5,249 nucleotides of DNA from Thermoplasmata archaeon (GTDB lineage: Archaea; Thermoplasmatota; Thermoplasmata; Thermoplasmatales; Thermoplasmataceae), in the NCBI GenBank assembly GCA_021802365.1, contig JAKAAJ010000066.1:1-5249 (forward strand), in the 5' to 3' direction. Under the pieces are notes generated by a model. The model was given only the letters and a program-made list of their open reading frames with translations, made no database searches and was not told where the DNA came from. Positions 1 through 4,690 of this stretch are shown piece by piece. Every line of letters starts with the position of its first letter. Position 1 is the first letter of the stretch. Both the position numbers and the translations under genes were made by a program.

Positions 1-146
1 GAAGTGGCATCCCCTCCACCAGAACTAATTTCTAGAATGGCTGCTTTGAATTTCCGGCTGGAGCGTACATGATCAATAATATTCTGATAGACCCCTGCCA
101 TTGATCTGTTTATATTTCCCGTAATTCGAATTCTTGCAATTGCCAT
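1..146 (-). CDS. SppA-like S49 family serine peptidase, N-terminal part (partial)
   Basis: Only the first 48 codons are present; the gene continues past base 1. The reading begins MAIARIRITGNI at the ATG at 146-144. Residues 35-48 (AAILEISSGGGDAT) match the S49/ClpP-fold segment that in SppA proteins reads roughly 'vkavvLrInSpGGsvtas', where the Gly-Gly turn helps form the oxyanion hole. The catalytic Ser and Lys lie further downstream, outside the window. In the family these enzymes degrade leftover signal peptides or membrane-protein fragments. The protein starts directly in the protease fold with no N-terminal membrane anchor, so this is a short form; it could also be a related ClpP-fold membrane protease. 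It lies 40 bp downstream of the UDGb stop on the same strand but has its own TATA-like box 25 nt before the ATG, so independent leaderless transcription is likely. There is no Shine-Dalgarno sequence. Confidence 0.78.
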   Translation of the reverse strand, partial: MAIARIRITGNINRSMAGVYQNIIDHVRSSRKFKAAILEISSGGGDAT

Positions 147-167
147 TTTCTCATATCGGAAAGAGGG

Positions 168-174
168 AATAAAA
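168..174 (-). promoter_or_regulatory. TATA-like box of the SppA-like gene (leaderless promoter)
   Basis: Read on the minus strand the sequence is TTTTATT, centred at 171. That is 25 nt before the A of the ATG at 146, the distance at which archaeal transcription begins on the start codon itself. The stretch between box and ATG has no Shine-Dalgarno motif, which fits a leaderless mRNA. The box lies in the 40-bp gap after the UDGb stop codon. It is called from spacing and A/T composition only. Confidence 0.5.
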
Positions 175-186
175 CATTAACCGATT

Positions 187-882
187 CTAGGTACCCAGAT
201 ATGAGCAGATGCGGTCAAGAATCTGAAGAAATTTTTCCTCATTCAGCCTTCCTGTATTGACATTCCTTGGGCTGGGATGATAAGATGAGAAGATACGGAT
301 ACTGCCTGATTGGTGCTCATGGCCATGTGAGAATTTCACCTTTTCTCTGATGTAGCCAGATATTCTGAGAGCGTTCACCGTAGCGTCGTGCGCCATTATC
401 CCCAGTGTGAGTATAGCCCGGATATTGGGCATCATTTTAATCTCCCTTATCAGATACCTTGAACAGTTTTCGATCTCATTCCTTTCGGGCCTGTCTCCCG
501 GAGGTACGCATTTCACTGCGGCAGTCACATAGGTGTTTCTGTATTGAAGTCCGTCATCAATATCCGTTGAGGCTGGCATATTTGTGAACCCTTTTTCATG
601 CAGGCACCTGACAAGGAATTCAGCACTCCTGTCTCCCGTGAATACACGGCCAGTTCTGTTTCCACCCCTGGCAGCTGGAGCAAGTCCCACTATAAGCAAC
701 TCACCATTTATGTCTCCATATCCTGGAACCGGCTTTGCCCAGAAAGGCTTTGAACCCGGGCGCTCGTACCTTAGAGCGACAGATTTTCTGAATTGACACA
801 ATCTTGGACAGAGGCAGCATGCCGTGATCTCTGACCTAAGACTGCCAATATTTTCCAATTCTTCACCTTCACTGCTATCCAT
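187..882 (-). CDS. udgB: Uracil-DNA glycosylase family 5 (UDGb), [4Fe-4S] enzyme
   Basis: This 231-residue protein excises uracil, and in characterised members also other deaminated or damaged bases, from DNA to start base-excision repair in the cytoplasm. The family signature is clear. Motif 1 is GLAPAARGGNRTGRVFTGD at residues 66-84, and the C-terminal active-site motif is HPSPRNVNTGRL at 202-213. PFWAKPVPGYGD at 46-57 is also typical of UDGb. Likely iron-sulfur ligands are C22 and C25 (C-x2-C-P-R-L, as in families 4 and 5) and C125 and C140 (C-x14-C). The residue after GLAPAA is Arg72, where I recall His in several UDGb proteins; this is a minor variation. Length is normal for the family. 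The ATG at 882 puts the first cysteine at residue 22, as expected, and no earlier in-frame ATG lies close by. The start has no Shine-Dalgarno sequence and no convincing TATA box at the leaderless distance. The gene is divergent from the ABC operon. Confidence 0.95.
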   Translation of the reverse strand: MDSSEGEELENIGSLRSEITACCLCPRLCQFRKSVALRYERPGSKPFWAKPVPGYGDINGELLIVGLAPAARGGNRTGRVFTGDRSAEFLVRCLHEKGFTNMPASTDIDDGLQYRNTYVTAAVKCVPPGDRPERNEIENCSRYLIREIKMMPNIRAILTLGIMAHDATVNALRISGYIREKVKFSHGHEHQSGSIRIFSSYHPSPRNVNTGRLNEEKFLQILDRICSYLGT

Positions 883-931
883 TCTGCAAATAAATTGTAT
901 CTCATATCAGGGAACATACAATTATTTTGAC

Positions 932-944
932 AATATGCCATATT
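932..944. promoter_or_regulatory. 13-bp perfect palindrome between divergent genes (candidate operator)
   Basis: AATATG-C-CATATT is a perfect inverted repeat with a one-base centre. It lies in the 114-bp region between the UDGb start (882) and the ABC ATPase start (997), ending 8 bp before the TATA-like box of the ABC operon. Symmetric sites of this size next to a core promoter are typical for dimeric regulators, such as the winged-helix and MarR/PadR-type regulators common in archaea. No regulator gene is present in the window, so the binding protein is unknown. A short A/T-rich palindrome can arise by chance. Confidence 0.35.
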
Positions 945-951
945 AAAGCAA

Positions 952-959
952 CTTTATTA
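952..959 (+). promoter_or_regulatory. TATA-like box of the ABC transporter operon
   Basis: CTTTATTA, centred near 955, would place transcription start at about 979-981. That leaves a leader of about 17 nt before the ATG at 997, just enough for the GGGGT ribosome-binding element at 986-990. The call rests on spacing and similarity to the boxes before the two flanking partial genes. Confidence 0.45.
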
Positions 960-985
960 GACATAGTTCCATTACTGTTTGGACT

Positions 986-990
986 GGGGT
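986..990 (+). promoter_or_regulatory. Ribosome binding site that decides the ATPase start
   Basis: GGGGT begins 11 nt before the ATG at 997. The downstream permease has GGGGTGA beginning exactly 11 nt before its GTG (1900 to 1911). The matching motif and spacing favour ATG 997 over the in-frame TTG at 979 as the ATPase start. Confidence 0.55.
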
Positions 991-996
991 AAATTA

Positions 997-1914
997 ATGA
1001 TTGAAATACAGGGTGCTACTAAGATTTATTCAAGAAAAGCTCAGCCGGCCCTTTCGAACCTGGACCTTGAGATGAATAATGGAGAGATACTGGGGCTTGT
1101 TGGGCTTAACGGTGCAGGAAAGACAACCACAATAAGAATGACCTCGGGCATAATCTTCCCGACTTCAGGAAAGGTAATGGTGGATGGCTTTGATATTGTG
1201 AAGCAGAAGGTTAAGGCAGCCAGAAATGTTGGCTGGATCCCGGAATTTCCAAATTTTGAGCCAAATGCAAAACCCCTCCCCCTCATGAAATATTTTGCAG
1301 GTTACTATGGCATGAAATCAGAAGAGGCAAACAAGAAGATAATGGACCTGCTGGAAAAGGTCAGCCTCAAACCTTATCTTAACAGGAAACTTAGAAACTA
1401 TTCACAGGGCATGAAAAAGAGATTCGCAATTGCTGAATCAATTGTAGGGGACCCTCAGAATGTACTTTTCGATGAGACACTTAACGGTCTGGATCCGGAA
1501 GGTGTACTTTTTGTTAGAAATCTGATGTTTGAACTTAGAAAACAGGGAAAGGCTATTCTCCTTTCATCCCACATATTGAGTGAGGTGGAGGATGTTGCTG
1601 ACAGAGTGGCAATCATTGACCATGGCAAACTCATAAAAGTCCTGAAGAGAAATGAGCTGAAAAGCCTTGGTAAGTTGAGAGTCCATCTTCAGATTGAAAA
1701 CTTCAATGACCAGTGCAAGGCACTTCTTTCAGAATATGGGGAAGTTGAAGTTGATGAGAGTGAAATAGTTCTTAGGGATACTACAATCCAGTATGACCAG
1801 GTTTCAGTTATCCCTGAAAAACTTGTTAATTCCGGATACAGGATCAGAAAATTTGATCCAGTAGGGGAAAGTCTTGAAGACTATTTCTTTGAGCTTATTG
1901 GGGTGAAGAAGTGA
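997..1914 (+). CDS. ABC transporter ATP-binding protein (ABC-2/CcmA-type)
   Basis: This 305-residue cytoplasmic ATPase energises the permease encoded immediately downstream. In order it shows an aromatic A-loop residue (Y11), Walker A GLNGAGKTT (36-44), a Q-loop region WIPEFPNFE (80-88) with Glu in the usual Gln position, signature YSQGM (135-139), and Walker B VLFDE (156-160) with catalytic E160. The D-loop GLDP (164-167) and switch H192 in LLSSHILSE follow. The C-terminal 80 residues end in SLEDYFFELIG, the usual tail of this subfamily. DE is followed by T-L-N where most relatives have P-T; the catalytic residues themselves are intact. A TTG at 979 would add six residues, but ATG 997 is preferred because it follows a ribosome-binding motif and gives the standard 'MIEIxxxTKxY' opening. 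The stop overlaps the permease start (GTGA), so the two are translationally coupled. The substrate cannot be told from the ATPase. Confidence 0.95.
   Translation: MIEIQGATKIYSRKAQPALSNLDLEMNNGEILGLVGLNGAGKTTTIRMTSGIIFPTSGKVMVDGFDIVKQKVKAARNVGWIPEFPNFEPNAKPLPLMKYFAGYYGMKSEEANKKIMDLLEKVSLKPYLNRKLRNYSQGMKKRFAIAESIVGDPQNVLFDETLNGLDPEGVLFVRNLMFELRKQGKAILLSSHILSEVEDVADRVAIIDHGKLIKVLKRNELKSLGKLRVHLQIENFNDQCKALLSEYGEVEVDESEIVLRDTTIQYDQVSVIPEKLVNSGYRIRKFDPVGESLEDYFFELIGVKK
1900..1906 (+). promoter_or_regulatory. Shine-Dalgarno motif for the permease GTG start
   Basis: GGGGTGA lies inside the last codons of the ATPase gene, with a four-base spacer before the GTG at 1911. It contains GGTGA, complementary to the conserved archaeal 16S rRNA 3' end (CACCUCC-type tail). 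With the 4-base GTGA stop/start overlap it supports coupled translation and the choice of GTG as start. Confidence 0.65.
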
Positions 1915-3425
1915 AACCCATCGCATATGAAATCAAAAGAACTCTAACAAGCAAGTTCGTCATAATTCTTATTGTTATAATTGTCGGGCTTGCCTCTCTT
2001 ATTGCTTATGAATCAGCCAAGTCGGAAGTCCCCACTAGCAGTTCAGTCCAAACCTCCATTTACTTAAATGTGGGATATTATGTGAGCGGCTCCACCCTGC
2101 ATGTAGTAGGTTTGCCCGTCAATAATCTTGGACAGCCCAGCATAGGAATTGGATCTGCCTCACTTTCTTACGAATATGCTGGTACATATAAAAATATGAC
2201 CCTAAGCTCCTCTGGCTATGCCAATACAACATTCACCATTACTAATAATTCCAATACTGAATTGAATGCATCATTCTCCTATAGGCTGATTCGAGGATTT
2301 TCAAACTCTTATCAGCTAACATATAACCTGAACTTTTCCCGTGGATACTCAGGAATTTCCATGATCCCTGTTACTGACCCATCAAACAGCACCATTACTG
2401 GAATGAATCTGTTCTATGTTGGCCAGAACGGAACCTCTGCTCCGTCAATGAGCGTTTTTTATTACAATGGAACATCAGACAAACCAGGACAGGCATTCGT
2501 TCTTCCTGCCTATTTTTCTTCCATGAACGTCTCAGGTTTTCATGACATAAATGTATTTCCTGATTTCAATGCCTCAACATACACATATTCAAGTGTCAGA
2601 GCTGTGATTGTATCCTCCAAAGCCATCCCTTCATCTTTCGGTGGCTTCTCTTCCCCAATCCTTCCAGATTATGGGAAGAACTTATCGGTTTATGTATCAT
2701 TTGACAGCTCATATCATCCACTGACGCAGAAAGAAGTGCAGTCATTGATATTCACAGGGGTAACATCCATAATTACATTCCTGCTTGCAATTCTTGCCGT
2801 ATTTGAGGGCTACCTCACCTACGGAAAAGACAGAACCAGTGGAGTTCTTGAATCGGTCATAAAAAGGCCGGTTTCTAGAGGCGCCCTTATAGGATCAAGA
2901 TTTACAGCCAATGCTGTTTCCATAGCACTGGCTGTTGTCCTATCTATGCTCTCTGCGAACTTCTTCATCCATTACTACCTGCACCTTTATCTGACAACCT
3001 CCTTTGATCTTTATTTCATCTGGAGCTTCGTAGTGGAAGGCCTGGCGTTCCTTGCTCTTGTTTACATGTTCGCACATATTGTCAAATCCCAGGGTGCACT
3101 TCTTGGATCTGCAATAGGCTTGTTTGTAGTATTCGGACTGTTCTGGACAACCATCAGTGCAGTTGTGGACGTGGCTTTCCACATTGTGTCAGGTACAAGT
3201 GAATACATAACCACAGCGGTTGCATTTGACTATGCCAGCCCAACAGGAATAACATCTCTGTTTCAGATACTTTTCGAAAAGACAGTGGGAGGATTTTTGG
3301 GTGGAGGCACGACCATTCATCCTTCAGCCTACGGTGTAACACCAGTGTTCATAGTACTGGCAGGAATACTCTGGATAGCGGTACCATTCGGCATAGCACT
3401 CTGGCTTGCAACACACAGGGACTGA
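1911..3425 (+). CDS. ABC-2 type permease with large sequon-rich external domain
   Basis: This 504-residue membrane protein is the partner of the ATPase it overlaps by four bases. Six helices are visible, at roughly 16-33, 276-298, 331-352, 368-391, 395-420 and 477-500, placing both termini in the cytoplasm. The cytoplasmic loop after helix 2 (about 301-330: YGKDRTSG, then IKRPVSRGALIGSR) is the ABC-2 coupling segment that contacts the ATPase. Helices 1 and 2 are split by about 240 external residues rich in Ser, Thr, Asn, Tyr and Gly. Residues about 50-115 resemble an immunoglobulin- or CnaB-like beta domain (GLPVNNLGQPSIGIGSA, later SGYANTTFTI). Eleven N-x-S/T sequons lie in this domain (N95, N105, N112, N119, N141, N159, N173, N186, N206, N220, N257) and none elsewhere, which fits external N-glycosylation. 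It probably works as an exporter or in cell-surface maintenance; the substrate is unknown. No separate solute-binding protein is encoded nearby. Confidence 0.9.
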   Translation: MKPIAYEIKRTLTSKFVIILIVIIVGLASLIAYESAKSEVPTSSSVQTSIYLNVGYYVSGSTLHVVGLPVNNLGQPSIGIGSASLSYEYAGTYKNMTLSSSGYANTTFTITNNSNTELNASFSYRLIRGFSNSYQLTYNLNFSRGYSGISMIPVTDPSNSTITGMNLFYVGQNGTSAPSMSVFYYNGTSDKPGQAFVLPAYFSSMNVSGFHDINVFPDFNASTYTYSSVRAVIVSSKAIPSSFGGFSSPILPDYGKNLSVYVSFDSSYHPLTQKEVQSLIFTGVTSIITFLLAILAVFEGYLTYGKDRTSGVLESVIKRPVSRGALIGSRFTANAVSIALAVVLSMLSANFFIHYYLHLYLTTSFDLYFIWSFVVEGLAFLALVYMFAHIVKSQGALLGSAIGLFVVFGLFWTTISAVVDVAFHIVSGTSEYITTAVAFDYASPTGITSLFQILFEKTVGGFLGGGTTIHPSAYGVTPVFIVLAGILWIAVPFGIALWLATHRD

Positions 3426-3449
3426 AAGCCAGAAAACTACATTTCAACT

Positions 3450-3481
3450 GCATTTAAAAGATGCGAAAAAAATTATTTTTT
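3450..3481. terminator. Convergent-junction terminator (hairpin plus A/T run)
   Basis: Between the ends of the permease and the aldolase-like gene, GCATTT-AAA-AGATGC (3450-3464) can form a 6-bp stem with one G-U pair. It is followed by A7 (3466-3472), TTA and T6 (3476-3481). The T-run is read as U's by plus-strand transcripts and the A-run by minus-strand transcripts, so the site could end both. The aldolase-like stop codon (3473-3475) lies within it. Archaeal termination depends mainly on oligo-T, so the hairpin may be incidental. Confidence 0.5.
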
Positions 3482-4354
3482 CAGTTCATTATCTGTCCAT
3501 TCAATAAGCTCTTTAAGCTGAAGCCTTGCTGAATCTGTGAGCATCCTTTTTGAAGAGCGCATGCATGATGAACCAATTATTCCCTTTATTACAAATATCT
3601 CCTTCTTAACTTCCACTGGGATCTGCTCCATGAAATAGCACAAAGGCAGTGTCTTCATATATGTGTTCAATGCCTCTTCCTTTTTGCCTGAAATGAAATC
3701 CTTCCATATCCTAACATGTGTTTCAGGAACTGTCGTAGATGTCATCAGGCCTCTGGCACCTTGCTCAAGTTCCCAGTAAAAGTACCTTCCGTGAGATGCC
3801 CCGAGAATTGTCAGCCCCTCCGTATCTTCTTTACGAATCTTTTCAATCTTAATATTTGTTGGTGGATCCTCAATTTTGAGGAACCTGCACTGTTCTGTCT
3901 CTCTGTAAATTCTGGAAACCAGCGATGGTGAAAGACTCTGCCGTGAAGGGGATGGGTGATCCAGCATGACTATAGGTATGCTGACGTTTCTGTCAATTTC
4001 CTTGAAGAAATTCAGTATCTCATCACTTTCACGTACGCCTTCCGGCGGAGGTATCAGAAGTCCATTTACTCCAAAATTCTCCATCTCTTTTGCTTTCGCA
4101 ACAGCGTCTTTCAGATTTCTGGCCCAGATGCCTGAAACCACAGGTTTTCCCTTAGAATTATCCAAAGCACACTGCACAATTTTCCTTTGTTCCTCATCAG
4201 ATAGAAACTGAGACTCCGAAACCTCACCGAGGCACGTGATCCCGTCAGCTCCGCTACTGTGATAGAAGTCTAGAAGATTGCGGAGTGATTCATTATCCAG
4301 TTCTCCTGATTCGGAAAAAGGAGTGAGCACTATAGGAAGTATACCGAACAGCAT
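3473..4354 (-). CDS. DapA-superfamily (dihydrodipicolinate synthase/NAL-like) protein with altered active site
   Basis: This 293-residue protein has the length and layout of the class I aldolase (TIM-barrel) family of dihydrodipicolinate synthase, N-acetylneuraminate lyase and KDG aldolase, which form or cleave C-C bonds through a pyruvate Schiff base. It opens MLFGILPIVLTPF, as the family does. The Schiff-base lysine is K160 in FLKIEDPP, aligning with K161 of E. coli DapA. The loop that reads GTTGES in DapA reads GEVSES here (43-48), so both conserved threonines are replaced. The segment usually reading YN-x-P reads LDHP (131-134), so the catalytic tyrosine is missing. True DHDPS or KDG aldolase activity is therefore doubtful. 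I recall DapA-like proteins with a (Q)D-x-P motif that lack the tyrosine, and this may be a relative. The start is ATG 4354, with no Shine-Dalgarno motif. It converges on the permease and diverges from the M20 peptidase. Substrate unknown. Confidence 0.85.
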   Translation of the reverse strand: MLFGILPIVLTPFSESGELDNESLRNLLDFYHSSGADGITCLGEVSESQFLSDEEQRKIVQCALDNSKGKPVVSGIWARNLKDAVAKAKEMENFGVNGLLIPPPEGVRESDEILNFFKEIDRNVSIPIVMLDHPSPSRQSLSPSLVSRIYRETEQCRFLKIEDPPTNIKIEKIRKEDTEGLTILGASHGRYFYWELEQGARGLMTSTTVPETHVRIWKDFISGKKEEALNTYMKTLPLCYFMEQIPVEVKKEIFVIKGIIGSSCMRSSKRMLTDSARLQLKELIEWTDNELKK

Positions 4355-4425
4355 AATGAGTCATTTCAGTTTTCTTTTTGAAATTTTGTTTTGCAGGGTT
4401 ATGAGATAATTCTGCTGTTAAAGGT

Positions 4426-4442
4426 AGATATGAATTATATCT
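4426..4442. promoter_or_regulatory. 17-bp inverted repeat in the aldolase-gene leader region
   Basis: AGATAT-GAATT-ATATCT is a perfect 6-bp inverted repeat with a 5-base centre, 72 bp upstream of the aldolase-like start. If transcription of that gene begins near 4517, the repeat lies in the 5' leader; otherwise it lies upstream of the promoter. It could be an operator or simply A/T-rich chance symmetry. Confidence 0.3.
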
Positions 4443-4537
4443 GGTTAATCAATAGTAATAATGTGTACTGTTTTGAATTGTCAATTTTTGAAGCAAGGGT
4501 AAATCTCAGCAGGCCGTATAGGTAGGTTCAATTTTCA

Positions 4538-4553
4538 GATATAAATAATTTCT
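4538..4553 (-). promoter_or_regulatory. BRE/TATA-like promoter facing the aldolase-like gene
   Basis: On the minus strand, AGAAAT (4553-4548) fits the archaeal BRE pattern R-N-W-A-A-W. It is followed by TTTATATC (4545-4538), one base off the consensus TTTATATA. This is the best TATA match in the region. The reverse orientation lacks a purine-rich BRE. Transcription would start near 4517, leaving a leader of about 160 nt before the ATG at 4354, with no ATG in the leader apart from an out-of-frame one at 4364. Confidence 0.45.
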
Positions 4554-4663
4554 CAATTTTTTTTACATTTGAATTCCGGAAATATTGGACCTAATTGATT
4601 TCAAAAAGATTTCAGACCATTAACATTTACGGAACATTAAACGTTGGGTCAGTCCGGATAGAA

Positions 4664-4670
4664 TTTTATC
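4664..4670 (+). promoter_or_regulatory. TATA-like box of the M20 peptidase gene (leaderless promoter)
   Basis: TTTTATC is centred at 4667, 24 nt before the ATG at 4691, so transcription would start at the start codon. The intervening bases lack a Shine-Dalgarno motif. Sequence and spacing match the box before the SppA-like gene (TTTTATT, 25 nt). Confidence 0.5.
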
Positions 4671-4690
4671 ATAGTAAAACCTGAAGTAAC

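Larger units (their letters stand above)
4355..4690. other. Gene-free A/T-rich divergent control region
   Basis: These 336 bases separate the divergent aldolase-like and M20 genes. They hold a good minus-strand BRE/TATA pair (4538-4553), a 17-bp inverted repeat (4426-4442), a T8 run (4557-4564), two AACATT copies 11 bp apart (4622-4638) and a TATA-like box for the M20 gene (4664-4670). I see no tRNA fold, no transposon ends and no convincing gene. The only candidate, a 31-codon frame at 4430-4525 on the plus strand, is discussed separately. Confidence 0.6.

Noticed and set aside
584..796. 70-residue plus-strand frame inside the UDGb gene
   Set aside because: It lies wholly opposite a strongly conserved enzyme and has no recognisable motif; it is an antisense shadow.
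149..908. 9-mer GATATGAGA on the minus strand before both the SppA-like start (157-149) and the UDGb start (908-900)
   Set aside because: Its distance from the two ATGs differs (2 nt versus 17 nt) and it is A/T-rich, so chance repetition is the simpler explanation.
2940..3342. Two minus-strand frames opposite the permease helices
   Set aside because: The plus strand encodes continuous hydrophobic helices of the permease; the antisense frames lack any domain or start signals.
3716..4211. Two plus-strand frames opposite the aldolase-like gene
   Set aside because: They overlap the TIM-barrel coding sequence and show no family features.
3473..4354. Annotating the DapA-like gene as true dihydrodipicolinate synthase or KDG aldolase
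   Set aside because: The conserved Tyr and Thr residues of those enzymes are missing, so only the superfamily can be claimed.
4501..4540. GGTTCAATTTT looking like a tRNA T-loop, possible tRNA remnant or attachment site
   Set aside because: The flanking bases do not pair as a T-stem, and no acceptor, D or anticodon arm can be folded around it.
4574..4658. TTCCGGAA (4574-4581) and a second TCCGGA (4653-4658) as a paired operator
   Set aside because: The cores are six-base palindromes about 79 bp apart with no shared flanks; too weak to call.
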